Positions 54,487-64,000 of a stretch of DNA of 64,000 nucleotides are shown here, in pieces. The translations under genes and the position numbers were made by a program. Source of the stretch: Sambucus nigra (Eukaryota; Streptophyta; Magnoliopsida; Dipsacales; Adoxaceae); assembly GCA_949130495.1 (NCBI GenBank), contig OX422208.1, forward strand, positions 645,194,023 through 645,258,022, given 5' to 3'. Below the pieces are notes generated by a model. It made no database searches. It was not told the DNA's origin and saw only the letters and a program-made list of their open reading frames with translations. Numbering within the stretch: position 1 is the first letter of the stretch; every line of letters begins with the position of its first letter.

Positions 54487-56606
54487 TGAGGGTGCGACTT
54501 ACGATAGACAATAATGCAAAAGTAAAACAATTTATCGAAATAAACTACAATTACCTACGAGTTATCTATGTTATTCAAGAGAGGATCAATTCAAACTTTT
54601 CTTGAATTGCTAACTTAGCTAAAACAGGTTTTAGTTTGCCAAGTTAATTAATAGTCCTATTTATTTTCTTGAGTTAACTAGGTGTCAAAACAGATAATAT
54701 ATGATTCAATTAATTAGGTGCGTTTCTATTATTAAACCTACGTTTTTTTATGAGGCGAGATATTGCAAATTTTTAAAGTAAAGCACAAGGTATTTATTTT
54801 ACGTCGAAAAAACCCTTCCCCGGGAAAAACGACGAACTCCTCTAGGAGTTACCAAATCCACTTCCACTAAAACAATAAAACCAAAGGAACGAGTTACAAT
54901 CAACAAACTTGACAACTAAAGAAGATAGATGTAGCGATTACCCCACACGATCAAGACTCCTCCCTGGTTGCTTATTCTGCTCTCTCTTTAAGCCTGTCCT
55001 TGCTTGTTATTACGTTCTAGAATTCACAACTTCTCCCTTTTGCTCTTCTAGCTCAAGATTAGCTCAGTTCCTATTGTGTTATTTTCTAGTGAAGTAATTT
55101 GAGTGCGGTGTTCTATCCTAGATGACACACCCACACTCAATGGATACACACCGAATTCTATGCAACATATTATGTCCCCTATATATCTTTGCAAGTCTTA
55201 TGTCAACTTAAGTCAAGTATTCTTGACTTTCAAAAAAGTTTTGAAAAGCTTTCTTTTCTTTTTAAATCTTTGAACACTAGACTTGTTCAGATATTTACAG
55301 AAATAAATGTGTCTACGTGATTACAATGTGAGTGAATATATGTAAGTGATATGAGATGAAAACAACCCCTGAAAATCACTTAAACAATCAAGAGATCATA
55401 TTCACAAAATATGATTCAAAATATAATGAAGTTAAGCATACAGTCAATGATCAATATTCAAATCGAATATCAAGACAATCAAGATAGTTTCTATAAATTT
55501 CAGTCCTTTTAAAAATTTAGGTTCAACTTTTTAAACCTCTTGAAATCTTAACTTTATTTTCAAAAAAATATTCTCAAGTGATTTTAAAATAATCGTTTTA
55601 AAACAAGAACGAGACTACTCAAGATAGTATATCTAAATAGAAAATCAGCCAACAAATAGAACAAGATAGTTTGTTTTAATTGCATATTTATGTAAACCCT
55701 TTAAAAAAAACAATGAGTTTTACCACAAACAAGATTCACAAGATGTACACACAAAATAGAGCTGAATAAATGTAGAGTAGGCACTACAAAAAGAGATACT
55801 CATAAAAATGATTTTTCAAAATGAAAAATCGACAGAATTGGAGATGAAAAGTTCTTAAAATAAATCATCGAAACTTGAATCCACAAGGAGACTTTGACTC
55901 AGCAATGGCTTTTGGAAAATACACAAACGATTTATCTCTGAAACTATTGGTGTATAACCTCTCTCTCTCTCTAGAAAATTTTGACAGAGTTTTTCCACAC
56001 AAATTATTTTCTTAGCCTCTTTAAAAATGAGACCCAAAGGGTACTATTTATAGAGTGCACACGTGTATGCAGATTGGTGTAAAACATAATCACATGGATC
56101 AATACAGAATACACACCAACCATTGATTAAAAATAATCTGAGGGCTCACAAAGAAACACAAAGTATTGTGTTAAAAAGTAGACACGTGTAGTGAAAGCTG
56201 TAACCAACAACATATCGTAACAAATACGCAAACGATTGAATATAAGCGAAGAATCCATCCGGCGTCATTTTAAAATAAATCAAATACCAGTTCTGGTATT
56301 TTGACAAAACCGTGGTCGGACACACGAGATAGGGATCCAGCTATATACCGAAAAGGTACCGTTGTAACTAAAGTGACACACGGTGTCGTTACAATTGTAA
56401 CACGCAATTGGAGCTAGGGCCTTAAAGGCATCAAGTCTACTATACTCTAGCTGACAGAATTGATAACATGCCAACTCTTACCAACTAATAAAATAGACTT
56501 AAGATCATACATATAATACAATACTAAACATGCTATGCTAACATGACAATATACCAAAAGGTATGGAGCTATGTGTGGTAGGACCTGTTAAGGTCTAAAC
56601 ATATAT

Positions 56607-56650
<44 letters not shown>

Positions 56651-57538
56651 TTGGATGTGTACTTAGTTATATATTATATATGTATCCATGTGTTCCTATA
56701 TAATATATAACTAAGTACACATGGATACATATACAATATAAACACGCATACATACATATATAATATATAACTAAGTACACATCCAAATATAATATAACTA
56801 AGTACACATCCAAATATCTAAGTACACATCCAAATATAATATATATATATATATATATAGCATGCACATATTAGGGCCACACAAGCACTTAAAATAGTCC
56901 TAACACAACTTGCCCATCTGGCATCTTAAGTGATGGCAACTAGTACCATATAAAAGACTAATAGACAATGGACTAGATCTGATCATGAAAAAATGTGAAG
57001 GATTGGAAGACATATAAACTCAACATGTTTTATGTAAAAAAAACTTGTCCATGCGCTCATACATCATATATTAATAAGAGGGATCACCAATGAAGTATGA
57101 AGAGTTTGGTTCAACAAAAAATTAATTCTGGAAAAAATTATTAAAAAAATATTTTGAGTCAAAACTTTATTGTCACAAAAAATATTTATTCTTTTAAAAA
57201 CTTCAAATTAAAATTTTAAACTCATTTTTTTTTATTATGACAAAACCCAACACTATCATAAGATATGATAAACTACATGCACATGCAACGTGGTGTCGTG
57301 TCCTACGTGACAGAAATTCCTATGAGCCATAGAAAATGAAAATTACCTTTTCTGATAGCGCGGACTGAATCGAGAGCTCATTTGATGTAGATGAACAAGG
57401 AGAGCTTGGCGTCGATAGGTGAGACACAATCCTAAGTTACAAAAATATTTTGTCAAAATTCACGTCCAACTAGATGATGTCCTATATAGCTAAAGCACAG
57501 AAAGTAAACCCTAGGTGTGCTCTATATAGGGACCTTCA
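54487..57538 (-). repeat. Copia-3 3' LTR (left)
   Basis: 3,052 bp. It aligns with 60834-63652; in a ~190-base stretch near the inner end I count about 14 differences. The length excess comes from a ~230-bp (TA)n and inverted-repeat block at 56600-56860. Frames 54909-55097, 55855-56037 and 56280-56474 recur in the other LTR and are non-coding. Confidence 0.9.
56606..56860. repeat. Inverted-repeat and (TA)n expansion in the left Copia-3 LTR
   Basis: ATATTTGGATGTGTACTTAG is followed by several reverse-complement copies of the type CTAAGTACACATCCAAATAT between (CA)n and (TA)n runs. The right LTR has only a ~20-bp (TA)n at the equivalent place (62965-62985). The frame 56667-56867 is a translation of the repeat. 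Confidence 0.88.
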
Positions 57539-57550
57539 AACCCCCCCATA
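57539..57550 (-). promoter_or_regulatory. Copia-3 polypurine tract
   Basis: The minus strand reads ATGGGGGGGTT directly before the LTR start TGAAGGTCCC. Confidence 0.8.
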
Positions 57551-58033
57551 GGACTAATTTTGACAAAACCATTGAGTACATCAAATGATATACTAAGGAA
57601 AAATAATTCCTAATATGTCCTATACAAAAGAGTATCTAACTACCGACCCATCCTAGAAAAGAAAAGACTCATCTCAAGACAACTAACAAGAAAACCTGCA
57701 AAACATAAATACACTTTCTGCCAAGAAATCAAGTTAGTAGGACTTGCTCTACCAAAATATTAAAATGCAGAATTAAATGTGCAGGAAATTATAAGACAGG
57801 ATATGTATGAAGAATATCAACAACACAAGAATAGAATATGTACTCAACTCTCCCCCATTTTGGCTAAATTAGACAATGGTAAGAAGAAGAAAATAATAAA
57901 TGTTTATAAACTGCAAAATAAGCGTCTCCTACATCAAGCATGGCTTTAAGAGACACCGGTTATTATTTGATATCTTTATCCTAAAATCTCGAAGATCTAG
58001 TATTCAAAGTGCAGAATAAACACAAACAAAAAT
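57551..58033. other. Copia-3 3' non-coding region
   Basis: About 480 bases between the pol-scar ORF stop and the polypurine tract. No coding signal is visible. Confidence 0.6.
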
Positions 58034-59314
58034 TCAAGTACAATCTCTCCAATCAAATGTTGAAGCTACTTCTAAACAAGAGTTATCGTAAGGCATAGAC
58101 AGCATATCAGCAAGCTGAAAATCACAAGTAATAGAAGGAACTACCCTAATTTGTTTATGAGTTTTTGAATCATTAAACTGGTACGAATATCCATTAGTGT
58201 CACAATACTTGGTAACTCCATTTTGATTAAACTCACCTCCCTCATCATTGAATAAATTTAAGGGTTTAGTGGTGTTTAATTCCTTAACCTTCTCGTGAGG
58301 AGACTTAATGATTTTCTCACTCTCGCAAGCGTCACATACATTAGTTGGGCATTTTTTCGACTTTAAAAAATCCATTTGAGGTATCAAGTCACAAGTCCTA
58401 ATCCAAATAGGCAAAGTTTTCAAAGGTTTTTGTGCCTTTTGGAATTTAGGATAAAATTTATTTTTCGAAAATGTGTTCTTGTTAACATGAGGCCTAGACT
58501 TATTGAAGAAATGATTCCAATTATTATTAGTGCGCTCCCTACGAAAATTTGTTAATCGCTTTACATTTCGGTTATGACCTTTAAAATCAGTACCTTTCTT
58601 GCGATTACCAAAGCATTCCGAGTTTTGGTTACCAAAAACATCACACCTAGTATATAATTTACTAGAAGTAGGTAAGTTTGAATGGTAGTGTTTTTCCTCT
58701 ACATGCTTGACAGATTCACTACGAATAAATGGTTTAGGAGGTCTATAGAGTCTCTTGGCAGGAGGGCAATATTTTGATGTAGACGGTCCTATAAAGTTCT
58801 CTATGAAATTTTCAGTGTCACTTTCATAATCACTTTTAATTAAAACTTGTTTCCCTTTATCCTTTTTAGACAATTTACTTTCCAACGGAAGAGCCATTTC
58901 TTCTTGGGCTTTTACAAATAAGATTGGTCTACTTGGATCAACTTTTTCAAGAGGGCCCTCATATCCAAATCCTCTAGTATCACCCTTATATCGTTGTTCA
59001 GCAAGCAATTTGTCAAGGTCAAAACATTTTATATTACGATTACGACACATTTTGAAAGTTGTTTCACAAACTTGTTTGGATTTTTCAACTAGCAAAAGCG
59101 CTTCATTATATTTTTCTTCAAAAGAAGGCAAATTTTTATTTAATGTCGTAATCTGAAATTTAAAATCAAGAGACTGTTTTTCAAAATCAGTTTTGACATT
59201 GTTCATTTCAATGGAATTTTGTTGAACGATCTTATATTGATTCTCTAAGGTCTCACTAAGAATTTTTACCAAATTCGATAATTCTTGTCTATTTTTCAAA
59301 GTCCTGACATACAA
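58034..59314 (-). CDS. Copia-3 fused ORF: gag C-terminus plus integrase and RNase H scars
   Basis: A 426-codon minus-strand open frame. The N-terminal ~100 residues are helical and coiled-coil-like, followed by a basic, Lys/Asn/Arg-rich region with a degenerate knuckle (CDVFGNQNSEC) like the extended gag C-terminus of some Copia elements. Then come short pol vestiges. CDACESEKIIKSPHEKVKE resembles the pre-integrase zinc region. NDEGGEFNQNGVTKYCDTNG resembles integrase around its second Asp. CDFQLADMLSMPYDNSCLE resembles the RNase H tail (compare LQLADIFTKP in Copia-2). The joins are in frame. It lacks the protease active site and RT YVDD. Whether it is expressed is unknown. It is the longest open frame in the window. 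Confidence 0.6.
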   Translation of the reverse strand: MYVRTLKNRQELSNLVKILSETLENQYKIVQQNSIEMNNVKTDFEKQSLDFKFQITTLNKNLPSFEEKYNEALLLVEKSKQVCETTFKMCRNRNIKCFDLDKLLAEQRYKGDTRGFGYEGPLEKVDPSRPILFVKAQEEMALPLESKLSKKDKGKQVLIKSDYESDTENFIENFIGPSTSKYCPPAKRLYRPPKPFIRSESVKHVEEKHYHSNLPTSSKLYTRCDVFGNQNSECFGNRKKGTDFKGHNRNVKRLTNFRRERTNNNWNHFFNKSRPHVNKNTFSKNKFYPKFQKAQKPLKTLPIWIRTCDLIPQMDFLKSKKCPTNVCDACESEKIIKSPHEKVKELNTTKPLNLFNDEGGEFNQNGVTKYCDTNGYSYQFNDSKTHKQIRVVPSITCDFQLADMLSMPYDNSCLEVASTFDWRDCT

Positions 59315-59606
59315 TTCCGATTAATTATCGTAGCGATTAAAATTTTCATGCTCATCAGTGTCCGCGTGTGAATTATTGCTATCATCTGATTTAGTATCAC
59401 ATAAGGCACGTTTAGCATCAAACGGAGTAGTTATTTCAAGCATATAAGGTTGTTTAGCTAATAAAAGATTTAGCAACATCAATTAAATCAAACACTTCTT
59501 CAGAATCAGAATCAGAATCAGAATCATCTTCGGAATCAGTTATTCTTGCCAAGTACACGTCTCCACAACAGTCATAAACTTCTCCTAAAAGTGCAAGGCA
59601 ATTTGA
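59315..59606 (-). pseudogene. Copia-3 gag middle segment with Asp-Ser repeat
   Basis: Between the two large frames the minus strand continues gag-like text, including a GATTCT microsatellite (59503-59525) encoding an acidic Asp-Ser run and an EEVFDLIDVAKSFIS-like piece before a stop. A frameshift or stop here separates what was probably one gag. Confidence 0.55.
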
Positions 59607-60760
59607 TTATGAATTTCCTTGGTTGTTTTCTAATTCAGAATCAGAAGAGTCATCCCAAGTTTTAGATATGTGTGCCTTGTGTTGTTTAGAATGCTTGGAC
59701 TGTGGCTTAGACCAACACTCAGCAATAAAGTGACCAAGTTTCCCACAATTGTGACAAGCCAATTCACATTTATCAACCTTGCTACTTTTACTATCATAAT
59801 CAAAATTTATCTTTATTATTCCATTACGGTGCCAGGTGAACTGACTAGATTGATTATTCACTTGCGTACATCTCTTAGCAATATCATTTCTTTGCTCCAA
59901 AAGTTTTTTAAATTGAGAGGACATAACGGCAAGTTGATTGTCAATCTTATCAAGATCATCCGATTCCACATCAGAATCATCATCAGATGAGGATTGTTGT
60001 TTAACTACCTTATACTTATTTTTATTAGGATAAGCAGTTTTAAAAGCAACTATAGAAGTATTGGTCAACTCATTCTTAGCATAAGATGTTAGAGTCTTCC
60101 TAAAGGCTGATTCAAGTTCCATAGTTCTTAATTCAGAGCTAAGCAATTCAGGAGTGAGAGATGCATCATTCATTTCTTCAATGATATAACGTTTATGGTC
60201 AAACCTAGGGGCAAGGGACCTTAAAATATTAGAACATACTTCATGATTAGTATACTCTACACCATTAGCATGCAGTTGGGTAATAATATCAGTTAAACGC
60301 ATATAGAAATCATCAAATGATTCGTTATCTTTCATAACAAGCATATTGTATTGTTGAATAAGCATTTGAGTTTTACACTTCTTTACCCTAGCATCGCCTT
60401 CGTGTGCTATTACTAAAGTGTCCCAAGTATCCTTGCTAGTAGTGCAATGACATATACATTTCAATTCATTCTCGTTCACACTCATGAAAATTTCATTTTT
60501 GCCCTTGTTATTGAAATTGTTATCTTTTTCTGATCAACACTTAATTCAGTAGTTTTAAGTTTTCTAAATATGGTACTGCCTTCTGCTATGGGAGTAGTGG
60601 GGTGCCTATAACCATTTTCAATCAAATCCCACACGTCATCTCCTAAAGTGTCTTGAATAAATGCAACCATTCTGATTTTCTAGTATGAAAAATTTGAGCC
60701 ATCGAAAATAGGAGGTCTATTAAAATTTCCATGCCTAAGTAATTGACTTGAATCATCCAT
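59607..60760 (-). pseudogene. Copia-3 gag (UBN2 type) with zinc knuckle, lightly broken
   Basis: The start is placed at the ATG at 60760 (MDDSSQLLRHGNFNRPPIFDGSNFSY). The next codon is TAG where Copia gags have Trp (YWK). The reading continues MVAFIQDTLGDDVWDLIENG and, after one frameshift in an A-rich run near 60530, enters the 292-codon frame 59607-60485. That frame carries the UBN2 helical domain (TSKDTWDTLVIAHEG, NESFDDFYMRLTDIITQL, NILRSLAPRFDHKRYIIEE) and a perfect CX2CX4HX4C knuckle CHNCGKLGHFIAEC. The gag therefore needs only two or three changes from being open, much less decay than in Copia-1. Confidence 0.88.
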
Positions 60761-60816
60761 TGAAAATAAGGTAAAACGAGTTTGACAAAAGTTTTGAAAA
60801 ATTATATTTTTAAAGT

Positions 60817-60831
60817 CTATCTCTAATACCG
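60817..60831 (-). promoter_or_regulatory. Copia-3 primer-binding site, degenerate
   Basis: The minus strand reads CGGTATTAGAGATAG two bases after the LTR end CTCA, resembling TGGTATCAGAGC with three changes. This is the only sign of priming by initiator tRNA-Met. Confidence 0.65.
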
Positions 60832-60833
60832 CT

Positions 60834-63652
60834 TGAGCATGCGGCTTACGATAGACAATAATGCGGAAGTAAAACAATTTGCCGAAATAAACTCCAATTA
60901 CCTAAGAGTTATCTATGTTATTTAAGAGGGGACCAATTCAAACTTTTCTTGAATTGCTAACTTAGCTAAAATAGGTTTTAGTTTGCTAAGTTAATTAATA
61001 CTCCTATTTATTATCTTGAGTTAACTAGGTGCCAAAACAGATAATATATGATTCAATTAATTAGGTGCGTTTCTAGTATTAAACCTACGTTTTCGTATGA
61101 GGCGAGATATTGGAAATTTTTTAAGTAAAGCACAAGGTATTATTTTACGTTGCAAAAACCCTTCCCCGGGCAAAATGCCGAACTCCTCTAGGAGTTACCT
61201 AATCTACTTCCACTAAAACAATAAAACCAACAGGAATGAGTTATAATCAACAAACTTAACAACTAAAGAAGATAGATGTAGCGATTACCCCACACGACCA
61301 AGGCTCCTCCCTGGTTGCTTATTCTGCTATCTTTTTAAGTCTGTCCTTGCTTGTTATTGCGTTCTACACTTCGCAGCTTCTCCCTTTTGCTATTCTAACT
61401 CAAGATTAGCTCAGTGCCTATTGTGTTATTTTCTAGTGAAGTAATTTGAGTGCGGTGTTCTATCCTAGATGACACACCCACACTTAATGGATACACACCG
61501 AATGCTATGCAACAAATTATATCTCCTATATATCTTCGCAAGTGTTATGTCAATTTAAGTCAAGTCTTCTTGACTTTCAAAACAGTTTTGAAAAGCTTTC
61601 TTTTCTTTTTAAATCGTTGAATGCTAGACTTGTTCAGATATTTACAGAAATAAATGTGTCTACGTGATTACAACGTGAGTGAATATATGTAAGTGATATG
61701 AGATGAAAACAGTTCCTGAAAATCACTTAAACAATCAAGAGATCATATTCACAAAATATGATTCAAAATATAATGAAGTTAAGCATACAGTCAATGATCA
61801 ATATTCAAATGGAATATCAGGACAATCAAGATAATTTCTATAAATTTCAGTCCTTTTAAAAATTTAGGTTCAACTTTTTAAATCTCTTGAAATCTTAACT
61901 TTATTTTTAGAAAAATATTCTCAAGTGATTTTAAAACAAATCATTTTAAAACAAGAACGAGACTACTCAAGATAGTATATATCTAAATAGAAAATCAACC
62001 AACAAACAAAACAAGATAGTTTGTTTTAATTTCAGATCTGTGTAAACCCTTTAAAAAAAATAATGAGTTTTTCTTTTAAGTTTTACCAAAAATAAGATTC
62101 GCAAGATGTACACACAAAATAGAGCTGAATAAATGTAGAGTAGGCACTATAAAAGAGATACTCAAAAAAATAATTTTTCAAAATGAAAAATTGACAGAAT
62201 TGGAGATGAAGAGGTTCTAAAAATAAATCATCCAAACTTGAATCCACAAGGAGACTTTGACTCAGTAATGGCTTTTGAAAAATACACAAATGATTTATCT
62301 CTGAAACTTTTGGTGTATAACCTCTCTCTCTCTCTAGAAAATTTTGACAGAGTTTTTCCTAAAAAATTATTTTCTCAGTCTCTTTAAAAATGAGACCCAA
62401 AGGGTACTATTTATAGAGTGCACAAGTGTATGCAAATTGGTGTAAAACAGAATCACATGGATCAACACAGAATGCACACCAGCCATTGATTAAAAATAAT
62501 CTGAGGGATCACAAAGAAACACAAAGTATTGTGTTAAAAAGTAGACACATGTAGTGCAAGCTGTAACCAACAACATATCGTAACAAATACGTAAGGGATT
62601 AAATATAAGCGAAGAATCCATTCGGTGTCATTTTAAACTAAACTGAATACCAGTTCTGGTATTTTGACAAAACCGTGGGCGGACACACGAGATAGGGATC
62701 CAGTTGTATACCAAAAAGTTACCGTTGTAACTAAAGTGATACACAGTGTCATTACAATTGTAACACGCAATTGGAGCTAGGGCCTTAAAGGCATCAAGTA
62801 TACTATACTCTAGCTGACAGAATTGATAACATGCCAACTCTTACCAACTAATAAAATAGACTTAAGATCATACATATAATACAATACTAAACATGCTATG
62901 CTACCATGACAATTTACCAAAAGGTATGGAGCTATGTGTGGTAGGACCTGCTAAGGTCTAAACATATATATATATATATATAAACGCATGCACATATTAG
63001 GGCCACACAAGCACTTAAAACAATCCTAATACAACTTGCCCATTTGACGTCTTAAATGATGGCAACTAGTACCATATAAAAGACTAATAGACAATGGACT
63101 AGATCTGATCATGAAAAAACGTGAAGGATTGGAAGACATAAAAACTCAACATGTTTTATATAAAAAAACTTGTCCATGCGCACATACATCATATATTAAT
63201 AAGAGGGATCACCAATGAAGTTTGATGAGTTTGGTTAAAAAAAAAATTAATTCTGAAAAAAATATTTAGAGTCAAAACTTTATTGTCACAAAAAATATTT
63301 ATTCTTTTGAAAACTTCAAATTAAAATTTTAAACTCAAATATTTTTTATTATGACATAACCCAACACTATCATAAGATTTGATAAACTACATGCACATGC
63401 AACGTGGTGTCGTGTCCTACGTGACAAAAATTCCTATGAGCCATAGAAAATAAAAATTACCTTTTCTGACAGGGCGGACTGAATCGAGAGCTCATTTGAT
63501 GTAGATGAACAAGGAGAGCTTGGCGTCAATAGGCGAGACACAATCCTAGGTTACAAAAATATTTTGACAAAATTCACGTCCAACTAGATGATGTCCTATA
63601 TAGCTAGAGCACGGAAAGCAAACCCTAGGTGTGCTCTATATAGGGACCTTCA
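60834..63652 (-). repeat. Copia-3 5' LTR (right)
   Basis: 2,819 bp; starts TGAGCATGCGGC and ends GGACCTTCA in plus orientation. It is directly followed by satellite sequence TGAACACCTCG. Frames at 62083-62289 and 62628-62837 duplicate those of the left LTR. Confidence 0.9.
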
Positions 63653-64000
63653 TGAACACCTCGTACGGGAATAGAGTAACTCTTAGGAACTCATCGCGTA
63701 GTCAAGGGACTCCCATTTGAAAATATGCCAAAAATTTACAAATAACTTGACTTAAGCTTAAAAACATACAGCTAGAGGAGGAAAACTCAAAACGGCCCCG
63801 AAAGAGGCACGAGCACCTCACCGGGACCAATGTAACTCGTAGAAATTGACTGGATAGTCATGGGGCTCCCGGTTTGATAATATTACTAAAATTTACAAAT
63901 ATCCAGACTTAGGCTTTAAAACATACCGCTAGAGGGGAAAAGCCAAAATATCCCCCAAGTAGCCCTCTTAGAGAGAGAAAATGCCTTGCACGGGACTAAT
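63653..64000. repeat. 168-bp satellite array, continued to window end
   Basis: About two monomers with the same landmarks as 52990-54486 (AACACCTC, GTAACTC, GTAGTCA.GGGACTCCC, ACTTAGGCTT, CCGCTAGAGG). It runs off the end of the window, so total array size is unknown. Confidence 0.92.

Larger units (their letters stand above)
54487..63652 (-). mobile_element. Copia-3: gag-only, non-autonomous LTR retrotransposon
   Basis: LTRs at 54487-57538 and 60834-63652 share TGAG(G/C)(G/A)TGCG ends and CCTATATAGGGACCTTCA-like ends. A degenerate primer site is adjacent to the right LTR and a polypurine tract adjacent to the left. The 3.3-kb interior encodes gag (minus strand) and an ORF in which protease, RT and most integrase and RNase H are missing. 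The element lies inside the 168-bp satellite. No target duplication is seen (ATCGT versus TGAAC). Terminal-repeat elements keeping only gag are known in plants as TR-GAG. Confidence 0.85.

Noticed and set aside
54909..56474. Short frames in the Copia-3 left LTR recurring at 61270-62837
   Set aside because: Recurrence is due to LTR duplication; the frames lack conserved starts and any domain.

Overview
The window is nuclear DNA from a flowering plant. It is AT-rich and gene-poor, consisting of nested transposable elements, a plastid-DNA insertion and a satellite array. Copia, Gypsy (Athila/Tat group) and CACTA proteins, angiosperm-type plastid fragments (ycf1, ycf2, rpl23, infA) and a ~168-bp satellite point to a repeat-rich, perhaps pericentromeric segment. 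The species cannot be named; a readable infA-like plastid fragment hints at a lineage that had not lost plastid infA. I see no intact cellular host gene, and almost every coding stretch is a broken transposon or organelle relic.

Layout. 1-1251: AT-rich DNA with a (TA)n tract. 1257-16040: a Copia retrotransposon (Copia-1, minus strand) bounded by a perfect 5-bp target duplication TATTT. Its left LTR is split 45 bp from its outer end by a 5.4-kb mosaic of plastid DNA (NUPT, 1302-6766) carrying decayed rpl36, infA, psaI, ycf2, trnI-CAU, rpl23, trnN-GUU and ycf1 and two copies of the rrn16 5' end. Its right LTR carries a 234-bp Mutator-like MITE. 16041-24607: intergenic DNA with short tandem duplications, a probable Helitron 3' end, a three-unit palindromic MITE cluster and a truncated Copia-1 LTR.

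24608-47444: a ~22.8-kb Gypsy element (minus strand) with ~1.5-kb LTRs. Its reverse-transcriptase gene was hit by a second Copia element (Copia-2) at a TAACA site. The integrase-to-insertion segment was then tandemly duplicated: one copy keeps part of Copia-2, the other only a solo LTR with the same TAACA duplication. A further ~2.95-kb LTR-like block (41227-44174) sits in the gag-protease region. An extra ORF region lies between integrase and 3' LTR, where Athila elements carry an env-like ORF.

47445-52200: remains of a CACTA (En/Spm, TNP2-type) transposon on the plus strand, possibly the element the Gypsy landed in. About 52990-54486 and 63653-64000: a ~168-bp tandem satellite, interrupted by a third Copia-type element (54487-63652) with 2.8-3.05-kb LTRs. 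This third element keeps a nearly readable gag but only short scars of integrase and RNase H, so it looks like a non-autonomous gag-only (TR-GAG-like) retrotransposon.

Insertion order can be read from the nesting: Copia-1 before its plastid insert and MITE; Gypsy before Copia-2, then duplication, then solo-LTR formation; satellite array before the gag-only element. All percentages given are hand counts over short stretches and are approximate.
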